Of a DNA stretch of 64,000 nt, positions 8,988 through 20,841 are shown piece after piece. Both the position numbers and the translations under genes were made by a program. The stretch spans positions 240,982 to 304,981 of the forward strand of contig NZ_WRXM01000002.1 in the NCBI RefSeq assembly GCF_010119205.1. The letters are read 5' to 3'. This stretch comes from Haloarcula limicola (GTDB lineage Archaea; Halobacteriota; Halobacteria; Halobacteriales; Haloarculaceae). The notes under the pieces were generated by a model. The model was not told the DNA's origin. It saw only the letters and a list, made by a program, of their open reading frames with translations, and did no database searches. Every line of letters begins with the position of its first letter. Position 1 is the first letter of the stretch.

Positions 8988-10267
8988 CCGACGACTTCGC
9001 TCACTCCTTCGCGGGCGACGCGGGCGACGAGAGCGCGGACCCCATGATCGACGCCTCCGGCCTGTCGGTCGAGCTCGGCGGTCAGCGGATCCTCTCGGGC
9101 GTCGACCTCGCCGTCGACTGCGGCTCGCTCGTCGGCCTCGTCGGGCCGAACGGCGCGGGCAAGACGACGGTGTTGCGGACCCTGCGCGCGACGCTCACCC
9201 CCGACGAGGGCGCGGTGCGCGTCGCCGGCGAACGGCTCGCCGACCTCTCGGCGCGGGCGGTGAGCCAGTTGGTCGCCAGCACGCCCCAGACGACGACGCT
9301 CTCCTTCGAGTTCACCGTCGAGCAGGCCGTCGAGATGGGGCGGACGCCCCATCTCGGGCGGTTCGACCGCGCGGACGAGGCCGACCGCGAAGCGGTGCAG
9401 GCGGCGATGGAGCGGGCCGAAGTCGCGCGGTTCGCCGACCGGGCGGTCACATCGCTGTCGGGCGGCGAGCGCCAGCGCGTCCTGCTCGCGCGCGCCCTCG
9501 CACAGGCGACGCCGGTGCTCCTGCTCGACGAGCCGACGGCGAACCTCGACATCAACCACGCCGTCCGCACCCTCGAACTGGCGTCGTCGCTCGTCGCCGA
9601 GGGGAAGACGGCCGTCGCCGCCATCCACGACCTGAACCTCGCCGCGCGGTACTGCGACGAACTCGTCTTGCTCGCGGACGGCGAGGTGCGGGCGGCGGGC
9701 GCTCCCCGGGACGTACTCACGACGGAGACGCTCGGCGACGCCTTCGACGCCGAGACGCTCGTCACCGGCCAACCCGGGTTCGACGCGCCGCTGGTGACGC
9801 CGCTCGCCGACCGCGACCCCGTGGACGCACACGTCCACGTCGTCGGCACCGGGACGCAGGCGGCGGCGGCCGTCGCCCGCCTCGTCGCGGCCGGTCTCAC
9901 GGTCAGCGTCGGCGTCGTCCCGGCCGGTGACGCCGCCGCCGAGCGCGCGACCGAACTCGACTGCGAGGCCGTCACCGTCCCGCCGTTCGCCGGCGTGGAC
10001 GAGCATTCGCGGGAACGGGCGAGCGAACTGGCCCGCGAGGCCGACGCCGCCGTGCTCGCCGGCGACGCGGGCGACGCGAACCAGTCCGTCGTCGCGGCCG
10101 CGCGCCGCCTCGTCGCCGTCGAAGGCGAGGGTGTCCCGCGCGTCGAGTCGGGGCGAACCACCGTCACCGACATCGAGGGGCTTCCCGAGGCGGTGGCCGC
10201 CCTGCCGGACTACGATGAGCGGAAGTCCCGGTCGGAGCGCGTGCGTCAGGAACGGCAAGACCGATAG
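8984..10267 (+). CDS. btuD: Cobalamin/iron-type ABC transporter ATP-binding protein with C-terminal extension
   Basis: ATPase of the BtuCDF-type importer: Walker A GPNGAGKTT near residue 54, signature LSGGERQR, Walker B VLLLDEP, H-loop AAIHD. Residues from about 270 to 427 form an extra Ala/Asp-rich domain seen in haloarchaeal BtuD and absent from the E. coli protein; its role is unknown. I chose GTG 8984 because it overlaps the btuC stop as GTGA. ATG 9044 is the alternative start and gives a more compact N-terminus. Confidence 0.88.
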   Translation: MTDDFAHSFAGDAGDESADPMIDASGLSVELGGQRILSGVDLAVDCGSLVGLVGPNGAGKTTVLRTLRATLTPDEGAVRVAGERLADLSARAVSQLVASTPQTTTLSFEFTVEQAVEMGRTPHLGRFDRADEADREAVQAAMERAEVARFADRAVTSLSGGERQRVLLARALAQATPVLLLDEPTANLDINHAVRTLELASSLVAEGKTAVAAIHDLNLAARYCDELVLLADGEVRAAGAPRDVLTTETLGDAFDAETLVTGQPGFDAPLVTPLADRDPVDAHVHVVGTGTQAAAAVARLVAAGLTVSVGVVPAGDAAAERATELDCEAVTVPPFAGVDEHSRERASELAREADAAVLAGDAGDANQSVVAAARRLVAVEGEGVPRVESGRTTVTDIEGLPEAVAALPDYDERKSRSERVRQERQDR

Positions 10268-10289
10268 CCGCTCACGGCGTAGTCCGCCC

Positions 10290-12692
10290 GTGGACGACAC
10301 CATCGCGTGGCTTCGGGACCGGACCTACTACGAGGGCCAGATCGCCGACGAGCGGACGGTCCCCGGCCGCGAGGCCACCGTCGCCGACTGCGACCTCGAT
10401 TCGCGACTGGCGGGCGTGCTGGCCGACGAGGGAATCACGGACCTCTACGCCCATCAGACGAAGGCCATCGACGCCGTCAGGGACGGGCGGAACGTCGTCC
10501 TCGCCACGGAGACGGCGAGCGGCAAGAGCCTGGCCTACACCGTCCCCGCCTTCGAGCGGGCGCTGGACCGGCGTGCGACGACGCTCTATATCGCCCCGCA
10601 GGTCGCGCTCATCAACGACCAGACCGAGACGCTCTCCGAGTTGGCACAGGGCCTCGGGTTCGCCTCGGGCGTCTCAGTGGCCCAGTACACCGGCCGGCAA
10701 TCGAAATCCGAGAAGGAGGCCGTCCGAGAGCGCCAGCCCACCGTCCTCCTGACGACGCCGGACATGCTCCACTACGGCATCCTGCCCCACGCCCACCGCC
10801 TCTGGGACTGGTTCTTCCAGCGACTGGAGACAGTCGTCATCGACGAGGTCCACGGCTACCGCGGCGTCTTCGGCGGCCACGTCTCGCTGGTCATGCGCCG
10901 GCTCGCACGAATCACCGAGCGCTTCGACAGCGACCCCGAGTGGGTTTGCTGCTCGGCGACTATCGGCAACCCCGTCGAGCACGCGGCGGCGGTCACGAAT
11001 CAGCCCGAGTCGTCGTTCGCGCTCGTGGACGAAGACACGAGCGCCAGCGGCCCGCGGCACTGGCTGCTCTGGAATCCGCCCGAATACGAGGGCGGGGAAG
11101 GATGGGGGAGCGGCCGCCGGAAATCCAGCCACGTCGAGACGAAGCGCCTGTTCGTGGACCTCGTCTCCCGTGGTCTCCAGACCGTCGTCTTCGCCGGGTC
11201 CCGACAGACTGCCGAGCGCTACGCCAGCGACAGCGCCGACGAGTTGCGCGACAGAGGTCACCACGACCTCGCAGACCGGATCGGCGCGTATCAGGCGGCG
11301 CTCACCGACGACCAGCGCCGCGACCTCGAAACCCGCCTCCAATCGGGCGACCTCCGGGGGGTCTGGTCGACCAGCGCGCTGGAACTCGGCGTCGACGTGG
11401 GCGGACTGGACGCCGTCGTGCTCGACGGCTATCCCGGCACGCGGATGCGGGCGTTCCAGCAGGCCGGTCGCGCCGGGCGCGGCACCGACCCGGCGCTCGT
11501 CGTCCTCGTCGGCGGCGAGGACCAGCTCGACCAGTACGTACTCCGGAACCCGTCGACGCTGTTCGAGAGAGAAGCCGAACGCGCCGTCACGAACCCCGAG
11601 AACGAGCAGTTGCTCCCCGACCACGTGCAGGCGGCCGCCGGCGAGAACTGGCTCTCGGCCGACGACGACCGACACTTCGGTGCGACGTTTCCGGACGTGG
11701 TCGCCGACCTCGAATCGGCTGGGAAACTCGACCGCCGGAATACGGACAAAGGCGTCCGCTGGACCTCGAACGGTCGCCCGCACCACGAGATGAGCCTTCG
11801 GACGGTGGACGACCGCGAGGTGAAACTGGTGGCGAAGGGCGACGTCATCGCGAAACTCCCCTTCGAGGACGCCCTGCGCGACGCCCATCCGGGCGCTATC
11901 TACCACCATCAGGGGCGGCGCTACGAGGTGACCGATCTCGACCTCGCGACTGGGGTCGCCGAACTCGACCGGACGTGGGCGAACTACTACACGCGCGTCC
12001 GCCACGACAAGACCATCACCGTCGAGGCCGACTTACAGGAGCGCCCTTTGCCGGCCCGCGAGGACGTGCCCGTCCGCTTCGCCTCGGTGACGATGCGAAA
12101 GCAGATCACGGGCTACGAGCGCCGCGACGGCTCGTCGGGCGAGGTGCTGGGTCAGCGCTCGCTCGATCTGCCGGAGACGACCCTGGAGACGAAGGCGCTG
12201 TATCACACCGTTCCGGCGGCCCTCGAAGACGAGATTCTCCGCGGAGCGTACGAGGGAGCGGCGGTGAGCGATGGGGACGGCGGAGGCGAAGCGGTCGGGG
12301 CGAACGGCGGGGGTGAGACGGCGGCCGCGGCGGGCGACTTCCCCGGTGCCATCCACGCCGCCGAGCACGCGATGATTTCGATGTTCCCCTTCGAGTACCT
12401 CTGTGACCGCGGCGACGTCGGCGGTCTCTCGACGCCGCATCACCCACACACCGACGCGCCGACGATCTTCGTCTACGACGGCTACCCCGGCGGCATCGGC
12501 CTGACGCGGGCGGGTTACCACGACGTCGGCTCACTGATGGACACCACGCTGTCGATGCTCCGGTCGTGTGACTGCGAGACCGGCTGTCCGGCCTGCGTCC
12601 AGTCCCCGCACTGCGGCAACGCCAACGACCCACTCTCGAAGGGCGGCGCGATTCACCTCCTGGACCGGCTCACCGGCGACGCCGGTCGCTGA
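10290..12692 (+). CDS. DEAD/DEAH-box helicase with C-terminal DUF1998 zinc cluster (MrfA/Hrq1-like)
   Basis: An 800-aa superfamily 2 helicase. The Q-motif region YAHQTKAIDAV is followed by a Walker A variant (ATETASGKSLAY), motif II VIDEVHGYRG, motif III CCSATIGNP, and a helicase C domain with QQAGRAGRG. The C-terminus has the cysteine cluster CDCETGCPACVQSPHC, where MrfA-type enzymes bind metal. Family members act in DNA damage repair. The frame is open upstream inside btuD, but GTG 10290, 23 bp after the btuD stop, gives the family N-terminus. The metal region is preceded by a low-complexity Gly/Ala insert near residue 665. Confidence 0.88.
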   Translation: MDDTIAWLRDRTYYEGQIADERTVPGREATVADCDLDSRLAGVLADEGITDLYAHQTKAIDAVRDGRNVVLATETASGKSLAYTVPAFERALDRRATTLYIAPQVALINDQTETLSELAQGLGFASGVSVAQYTGRQSKSEKEAVRERQPTVLLTTPDMLHYGILPHAHRLWDWFFQRLETVVIDEVHGYRGVFGGHVSLVMRRLARITERFDSDPEWVCCSATIGNPVEHAAAVTNQPESSFALVDEDTSASGPRHWLLWNPPEYEGGEGWGSGRRKSSHVETKRLFVDLVSRGLQTVVFAGSRQTAERYASDSADELRDRGHHDLADRIGAYQAALTDDQRRDLETRLQSGDLRGVWSTSALELGVDVGGLDAVVLDGYPGTRMRAFQQAGRAGRGTDPALVVLVGGEDQLDQYVLRNPSTLFEREAERAVTNPENEQLLPDHVQAAAGENWLSADDDRHFGATFPDVVADLESAGKLDRRNTDKGVRWTSNGRPHHEMSLRTVDDREVKLVAKGDVIAKLPFEDALRDAHPGAIYHHQGRRYEVTDLDLATGVAELDRTWANYYTRVRHDKTITVEADLQERPLPAREDVPVRFASVTMRKQITGYERRDGSSGEVLGQRSLDLPETTLETKALYHTVPAALEDEILRGAYEGAAVSDGDGGGEAVGANGGGETAAAAGDFPGAIHAAEHAMISMFPFEYLCDRGDVGGLSTPHHPHTDAPTIFVYDGYPGGIGLTRAGYHDVGSLMDTTLSMLRSCDCETGCPACVQSPHCGNANDPLSKGGAIHLLDRLTGDAGR

Positions 12693-12707
12693 CGCCGCCG
12701 AACCGAC

Positions 12708-13589
12708 TCACGGGCCGGCGCTACCGTCTCGCTCGTCGCCGGGGTCCCGCTCTCTCACCGCGAGTTCGCCGCCGATTTGGTGTTGAGTCGTCGTACTGAG
12801 GTCGATACCCGCCGTCCGACAGGCCTCGTGGACGCCGCGGATGAACGCCGATCGGACCGCCGGCAGTCGGTTCCGACGGTTGTTCGGGATCCAGATACGG
12901 CCGGTCACCACGACGGCGTCGTCCGTGAGTTCGTCGACGGCGACGTTCGGCTCCGGGTTCTCGGCGACGTGGTCCACGTCTCGGGCGACGCTGACGATGA
13001 GCGCCTCTATCTCGTCTAGGTCGGTCGTGTAGTCGACGCCGAACTGGTAGGAGATGCCGACCGGCCCGGTCGCGGTGCGGTTCGTCACCGCGCTCGTCGC
13101 CAGGTCGTTGTTCGGGACGACCACCACCTCGTTGTCGGGGGTGCGAACCCGCGTCACCCGCAGGTCGATGTCGACGATGACGCCCTGCTTGCCCGCCCAC
13201 TCGATGGTGTCGCCGACGTTGAGGTCCGGGTCGGTGACGATGAACGCCCCCGAGACGAAGTTCCCCAGAACGTCCTGTGCGGCCAGCCCGACGGCGATCG
13301 TGACCCCCGCCGCGACCAGCGTCGATCCGGCCAGCGCCCCCTGGAAGCCGGCCACCCTCGCCGCGACGACGACCGCGAGGACGACCACGACGAGATGCGA
13401 CAGGCTCCCGAGGGCGCTCTCGAGCGTCTTGTCGATGCGCGACCGCGCCAGTCCCCATCGGATGGCCGGGACCACGAGCAGTCGCCCGACGGCGTACAGG
13501 ACGACCGCGACGATGACGAACTCCGCTCCGGTCTCGACGAGTTGCGCGTACGTCGAGGCGAGATCGCCGGAGAACGGAGCGAGCTGCAT
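12708..13589 (-). CDS. Small-conductance mechanosensitive channel (MscS family)
   Basis: A 293-aa membrane protein with three hydrophobic helices and the MscS core: a Gly/Ala-rich pore helix (GSTLVAAGVTIAVGLAAQDV-type) then LGNFVSGAFIV and the beta domain (GDTIEWAGKQGVIVDIDLR). It would release solutes on hypo-osmotic shock, a common need of salt-in organisms. Starts at 13613 (MSGGSKATMQ) or 13643 are also in frame; 13589 (MQLAPFSGDL) puts the first helix at a normal distance. It converges on the helicase gene with 15 bp between stops. Confidence 0.88.
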   Translation of the reverse strand: MQLAPFSGDLASTYAQLVETGAEFVIVAVVLYAVGRLLVVPAIRWGLARSRIDKTLESALGSLSHLVVVVLAVVVAARVAGFQGALAGSTLVAAGVTIAVGLAAQDVLGNFVSGAFIVTDPDLNVGDTIEWAGKQGVIVDIDLRVTRVRTPDNEVVVVPNNDLATSAVTNRTATGPVGISYQFGVDYTTDLDEIEALIVSVARDVDHVAENPEPNVAVDELTDDAVVVTGRIWIPNNRRNRLPAVRSAFIRGVHEACRTAGIDLSTTTQHQIGGELAVRERDPGDERDGSAGP

Positions 13590-13769
13590 AGTCGCCTTAC
13601 TGCCGCCGGACATATGAATGTCGCCGAACGCCGGCGAGGTCATCGTCGTGCGGTTCGCGCGTCGCTTCCCATCGGATCAGCCGACGCGTTCGTCGAGGAT
13701 TAACCCCACTCGGCGAATATCGGTTCGCTCGTCGATTCACTGGCGTTCACGGCTTCGCCGTTCACCATC

Positions 13770-13800
13770 CGAGGCCCCTCCCTTCGGTCGGCGCCTCGCT
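13770..13800. repeat. Left copy of a perfect 31-bp inverted repeat around lrp-carA
   Basis: This 31-bp sequence is the exact reverse complement of 15364-15394. It starts 2 bp beyond the lrp stop codon, while its partner overlaps the carA stop, so each copy sits at the 3' end of one of two divergent genes. It contains CTTCGGTCGG, a motif that recurs in gene-poor sequence of this window (for example near 40176). It may be a paired 3'-end element or the footprint of an inversion. Confidence 0.8.
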
Positions 13801-13802
13801 TC

Positions 13803-14216
13803 TCACCCGACTCGCTCGTCCAATATTAACCTCGTCTTCGTGCTCACGACCTCGTCTAGCTCCCGCGCCCGCGTGATGAGGTCGTTCACCGCGCCGGTGT
13901 CGGCGGCGTCGACGACCACGACGATGTCCTCCTCACCGGAGACCTGCCAGACGAAGTCGACCGACGGCCACTCGGCGATGCGGTCGGTGACGGCCGACGT
14001 GTCGACGTCGACGTCGACGCCGACCTCGACCATCGACTTGACGTTCCCGGTGCGAGTAGCGACGGTGAAGCGCTCGATGACGCCGTCCTCGACGAGTCGC
14101 TCGACGCGGTTCCGGACGGTCCCCTCGGACGTGCCGATCTGGTCCGCGATCTCCGTATAGGGCGTGCGGGCGTCCCGTCGGAGTATCGAGAGTATCTCGC
14201 TGTCCAGTTCGTCCAT
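13803..14216 (-). CDS. Lrp/AsnC family transcriptional regulator
   Basis: A 137-aa regulator, near the usual family length. The N-terminal AsnC-type helix-turn-helix (about residues 1-60; ILRRDARTPYTEIADQIG then EGTVRNRVERL) is followed by a RAM/ligand-binding domain (about 65-137). It diverges from carA across 102 bp that hold a 15-bp palindrome, and nearly the same palindrome occurs before carB. A role in controlling carbamoyl-phosphate synthesis is therefore a reasonable inference, not a demonstrated fact. Autoregulation from the shared site is also likely. Confidence 0.88.
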   Translation of the reverse strand: MDELDSEILSILRRDARTPYTEIADQIGTSEGTVRNRVERLVEDGVIERFTVATRTGNVKSMVEVGVDVDVDTSAVTDRIAEWPSVDFVWQVSGEEDIVVVVDAADTGAVNDLITRARELDEVVSTKTRLILDERVG

Positions 14217-14252
14217 CGAGATTGGACCCTTCTCACCTCCCGAACTTGAGGA

Positions 14253-14267
14253 TTACGAAAATCGTAA
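14253..14267. promoter_or_regulatory. Candidate operator between lrp and carA
   Basis: TTACGAAAATCGTAA is a perfect palindrome (TTACGA-aaa-TCGTAA) centred 44 bp from the lrp ATG and 59 bp from the carA ATG. It matches 13 of 15 bases upstream of carB (20447-20461). A CTCGTAA half-site lies against the carA start codon. Confidence 0.55.
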
Positions 14268-14318
14268 CTCGGCTTCGAAAGTAACCCTTATGAACCGGAA
14301 TACTGTACGCATCTCGTA

Positions 14319-15365
14319 ATGACAGACGCATACGTAGCACTGGAAGGCGAACGCGTCATCGAAGCCCGCTCCCGCGCGCCGGGCACGACGCGTGGCGAAA
14401 TCGTGTTCACGACCGCGTACACCGGCTACGAGGAGAGTCTGACCGACCCGTCCTACGAGGAGCAGATCCTCACGTTCTCGTACCCGCTCATCGGCAACTA
14501 CGGCGTCCGCGAGGAGCGCTTCGAGTCCGACCGCGTCCACCCGCGCGGGGCCGTCGCCCGCGAGCTCACCGACGACGTGGCCGAGTGGCTCGAGAGCGAG
14601 GGCGTGCCCGCCGTCGACCACCTCGACACGCGCGACATCGTCACCGAGATCCGCGACGAGGGGGCGATGAAGTGCGGCATCGCCGCCGGTCCCGACGCGA
14701 CCGAGGAGGACGCGCTCGAAGAACTGCGCCAGTGCAAGCACATGTCCGACCACACCGACATCGGCGCGCAGGTCTCCGTCGACGAGGTCGAGACACACAA
14801 CGCCGACGGCGACGGCGCGACCGTCGCGCTGGTCGACTGCGGCGCGAAGGGCTCCATCGTCGAGTCCCTGGTCGAACGCGACGCCGCCGTCCACGTCTTC
14901 CCCTACGACGCGAGCGAGGACGACGTGGCGGCCGTCGACCCCGACCTGCTGTTCATCTCGAACGGCCCCGGCGACCCCGAGAACTTCGAACAGACCGGCG
15001 AGCTCGTCGAGACCTACGTCGGCGACGTGCCGCTCGCGGGCATCTGCCTCGGCCAGCAGGTCGTCGCCAACGCGCTGGGCGGCGAGACCTCGAAGATGGA
15101 GTTCGGCCACCGCGGGGTCAACCAGCCGGTGCGCGACCTCCGGACGAACAAGGTCGTGATGACGACCCAGAACCACGGCTACACCGTCGCCGAACCCGGC
15201 GACAAACTCGACGTGACGCAGGTCAACGTCAACGACGACACCCCCGAGGGACTGGAGAACGACGAGCTGGACATCATCACGCGTCAGTACCACCCCGAGG
15301 CCAACCCCGGCCCGCACGACTCGCTCGGCTTCTTCGACGACGTGCTCGGGATGGCAGGGGAATAG
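14319..15365 (+). CDS. carA: Carbamoyl-phosphate synthase small (glutaminase) subunit
   Basis: Hydrolyses glutamine and channels ammonia to CarB for carbamoyl phosphate, the precursor of pyrimidines and arginine. The N-terminal CPSase_sm_chain domain (YTGYEESLTDPSYEEQILTFSYP) is followed by a class I glutamine amidotransferase domain from about residue 170, with the nucleophile in GICLGQQ and the His-Glu pair in YHPEANPGPHD. At 348 aa it is a normal CarA. Unusually, its partner carB is not adjacent: it lies 1.8 kb away, convergent. Confidence 0.96.
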   Translation: MTDAYVALEGERVIEARSRAPGTTRGEIVFTTAYTGYEESLTDPSYEEQILTFSYPLIGNYGVREERFESDRVHPRGAVARELTDDVAEWLESEGVPAVDHLDTRDIVTEIRDEGAMKCGIAAGPDATEEDALEELRQCKHMSDHTDIGAQVSVDEVETHNADGDGATVALVDCGAKGSIVESLVERDAAVHVFPYDASEDDVAAVDPDLLFISNGPGDPENFEQTGELVETYVGDVPLAGICLGQQVVANALGGETSKMEFGHRGVNQPVRDLRTNKVVMTTQNHGYTVAEPGDKLDVTQVNVNDDTPEGLENDELDIITRQYHPEANPGPHDSLGFFDDVLGMAGE

Positions 15366-15394
15366 CGAGGCGCCGACCGAAGGGAGGGGCCTCG
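15364..15394. repeat. Right copy of the 31-bp inverted repeat around lrp-carA
   Basis: Exact reverse complement of 13770-13800, overlapping the last two bases of the carA stop codon. The following 200 bp are rich in related short motifs. Confidence 0.8.
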
Positions 15395-15611
15395 TTCAAT
15401 GCGAGCGGCGATAGCCGTGAGCAGTAGCGAGGGGCGCGACTGCAAGGAGCGGCCCTCGAAGCGAAGCGGTGACCGAAGGGAACCGCGGAGCAGTAGCGCG
15501 GTTCGGAGCGAGCACAGCGAGTGAGAACCGCGAACCAGAACGGTGAGCAACGCGAGCCGTGAGTAGCGAGGGGCGCACTACTTCAGGGAGCGCGACCCGA
15601 TATAACGCCAA
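15395..15611. repeat. Gene-poor, motif-repetitive spacer after carA
   Basis: No convincing gene. The spacer is purine-rich on the plus strand, with recurring AGTAGCGAGGGGCGC-type words (about 15425 and 15567) and a long-arm inverted repeat built on CGCGGTTC ... GAACCGCG. It separates convergent carA and panE and looks like haloarchaeal extragenic repeat material. Confidence 0.45.
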
Positions 15612-16538
15612 TCAGCCGTCCGCGAATCGGTCGGCCCACGGCCGGAGGACGGCCGTGACGGCCTCGTTCATCGGCACATCGACGTCGGTCCCCTCGGCGT
15701 GACGAGCGACGGCCGCGTTCAGCGCGTCGAGCTCTATCGGCTTCTCGTGGGTCAGGTCGTAGTGCAGAGAGGAGTACGAGTCCGCGTCGAGGTCCTCGGC
15801 GAACTCGATCCACTCCGCGGCGGTGTCGTCGGGAAGCGCTACGTCGTTCGCGCGGGCGACCGCACACACCTCCTCGACGATGCGTCGGTACATCCGCCAC
15901 GACTCCTCGGCGTCGCGGATGTCGCCGACGGGCAGACGCGTCGCTGCGGTCATTCCCGAGTGGGCGCAGATGAACGCGAACTTCCGCCACAGTTCGCTTC
16001 GGATATCGTCCGCGAGGACCGCCTCGACGCCCGCACAGGAGCGGAGGGCGTCGTCGAGCGCCCTGATGCGATCGGTGCGCTCGCCGTCCAGTTCGCCGTA
16101 GACGAACCGGGCCGGCCCGCCGGTGTGTTCGACGACGCCCGGCTCGGCGATGGTCGAGAAGATGTAGGCGACGCCGCCGACGACGTGAGCCTCGCCGATC
16201 GCGTCGGCGAGCCACCGCTCGTTGTCGACGCCGTTCTGGAAGGAGACGACGGCGGTGTCCGCTCCGAGGAGCGGTGCGAGGTCGGCCGCGGCCTCGCGCG
16301 TGTCGTGGGCCTTCACGCAGAGCAGCACGTAGTCGACGGACCCGACGTCGGCCGGGTCGTCCGTCGCGGGCAGTTCGACCGCGGTGTCGCCGGCGACGCT
16401 CTCGACGGTGAGGCCGTCAGTCCGTAGCGCATCGAGGTGGGCACCGCGGGCGATCAGGTGGACCTCGTGACCGGCGTCGGCCAGTCGTGCGCCGAGGTAG
16501 CCGCCGACGCCGCCGGCCCCGAAGATGGCGAAACGCAT
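15612..16538 (-). CDS. panE: 2-dehydropantoate 2-reductase (ketopantoate reductase)
   Basis: NADPH-dependent reduction of ketopantoate to pantoate in CoA synthesis. The N-terminal dinucleotide motif is FGAGGVGGYLG (residues 5-15), and the catalytic-domain landmarks VKAHDT and SFQNGVDN are present, followed by a helical C-terminal ApbA domain. ATG 16538 begins directly at the Rossmann strand (MRFAIFGAGG); the frame stays open further upstream only as a shadow. At 308 aa it is typical. Confidence 0.9.
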   Translation of the reverse strand: MRFAIFGAGGVGGYLGARLADAGHEVHLIARGAHLDALRTDGLTVESVAGDTAVELPATDDPADVGSVDYVLLCVKAHDTREAAADLAPLLGADTAVVSFQNGVDNERWLADAIGEAHVVGGVAYIFSTIAEPGVVEHTGGPARFVYGELDGERTDRIRALDDALRSCAGVEAVLADDIRSELWRKFAFICAHSGMTAATRLPVGDIRDAEESWRMYRRIVEEVCAVARANDVALPDDTAAEWIEFAEDLDADSYSSLHYDLTHEKPIELDALNAAVARHAEGTDVDVPMNEAVTAVLRPWADRFADG

Positions 16539-16642
16539 GCTCGATACCGACGACCGGCCGGACCGTAGCTGTTTGGCCGCGAACCGATACTGCCGTGGCT
16601 CAACGGGTGTTCGGTCTGAGTCACTACCGGCCGAACGACCGG

Positions 16643-17023
16643 TCAGCTGTCGCTGGCGTCGTCGTGTCGGCCGTCTTCGTGTTCGTCGCCGTCTACCTCG
16701 CCGTCGCCGTCGTATCCGTCGTCCAGCAGCTCCTCGCTCGGGGTCGCGCCCTTGTCGTCGACGTAGACGTCTGCGTTGCCCTTCTCCATGCGGATGCCGT
16801 GCCAGTCGACGCCCCACTCGGTGAGCCGGGCGACCGTCCTCGCCGCGGCCTCCCAGGGCCGGGCCGTCCAGACGATTATCGTGTCGCCGTCGGCGTACCG
16901 CTCGTTGACCCACTGTACCATCTCCTCGTCGGGTTCCTCCGGCTCCTCGTCGACGTATCCCCGCTCGCCGGCGCTGAGCGTGTTGTCGAAGTCGACCGCG
17001 ATCCGGTCGTGGTCGTCGGACAT
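16643..17023 (-). CDS. Small HAD-like phosphatase domain protein
   Basis: A 126-aa protein opening with the HAD nucleophile motif VDFDNTLS (two Asp, two residues apart), then IIVWTARPW, where the Thr of motif II would lie, and a late YVDDKGA acidic motif III. It has no cap domain. The C-terminal 25 residues are Asp/Gly-rich. Such short HAD proteins are often annotated as polynucleotide or sugar phosphatases, but the substrate cannot be told. ATG 17023 places the motif at residue 10. Confidence 0.75.
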   Translation of the reverse strand: MSDDHDRIAVDFDNTLSAGERGYVDEEPEEPDEEMVQWVNERYADGDTIIVWTARPWEAAARTVARLTEWGVDWHGIRMEKGNADVYVDDKGATPSEELLDDGYDGDGEVDGDEHEDGRHDDASDS

Positions 17024-17131
17024 ACGCCCGGAGTTGGGCGGAGCCCCACGTAAACGTGCGGCAGGCAAACGCCGAAACCGGCGACGGAGAGCGGGCGACG
17101 AACCGACGGAATCAGCGCGGCGACGCGAGCG

Positions 17132-20383
<3,252 letters not shown>

Positions 20384-20446
20384 TACCCGACCCGAGCCGA
20401 CACATCGTAATAAACCCGGCGAAAATGTACGAGTCTCGAAGCCGGA

Positions 20447-20461
20447 TTTCGAATATCGTAA
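20447..20461. promoter_or_regulatory. Candidate operator upstream of carB
   Basis: TTTCGAATATCGTAA, centred 71 bp from the carB ATG, matches the lrp-carA palindrome at 13 of 15 positions. An ATCGTAA half-site recurs at 20405-20411, closer to the start. Confidence 0.5.
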
Positions 20462-20514
20462 TGCGAGAGAGTCACACGGGAGACACTCACGCGCCCGGGC
20501 GGCCGCGGGGCCGC

Positions 20515-20745
20515 TCAGTTGCCGAGTTCGCTGACCCGATAGCGGTACGGTCGGCCCTCGATGACCTCGACCTCGTCCGTCCCTGCGCGCCGTCCGAGCA
20601 CCGTCGCGACGCGGTGCGCGCTGTCGAAGTCCTCGTCGTGCTCGGCCAACAGGTCCAGAATCTCCCGGGCCGTGAACGGCCCGTCGGCGTCGGCCTCGTC
20701 GAGCACCGACCGGATGCGCTCGAACTCGCCACGGCGTATGGCCAT
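20515..20745 (-). CDS. Small basic/acidic protein, possible winged helix
   Basis: A 76-aa protein (MAIRRGEFERIRSVL...). The pattern of an amphipathic helix, TAREILDLLAEH, a second helix with SAHRVATVLGRRA, and a strand pair EVEVIEGRPYRYRV fits a small winged-helix domain. That is inference; I do not recognise a named family. The ATG is overlapped by a 12-bp palindrome, which suggests autoregulation. It lies 53 bp upstream of the carB operator on the same strand. Confidence 0.65.
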   Translation of the reverse strand: MAIRRGEFERIRSVLDEADADGPFTAREILDLLAEHDEDFDSAHRVATVLGRRAGTDEVEVIEGRPYRYRVSELGN

Positions 20746-20756
20746 GTAGTACTACA
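20745..20756. promoter_or_regulatory. 12-bp palindrome at the start of the small winged-helix-like gene
   Basis: TGTAGTACTACA is a perfect palindrome whose first base is the A-T pair of the ATG. A CATATAT TATA-like element lies about 20 bp further upstream (near 20770), so the palindrome falls where transcription should begin. Confidence 0.45.
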
Positions 20757-20841
20757 ACACCCCGAACACCATATATCACCGTCAGACAGCCGTCAGACCG
20801 CGTTTTAGCGCAAATCACCGGATGGCGAGCGGCCGAGCCCG

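Noticed and set aside
8951-10303. 450-aa minus-strand frame opposite btuD
   Set aside because: Antisense shadow; the plus strand carries intact Walker and signature motifs.
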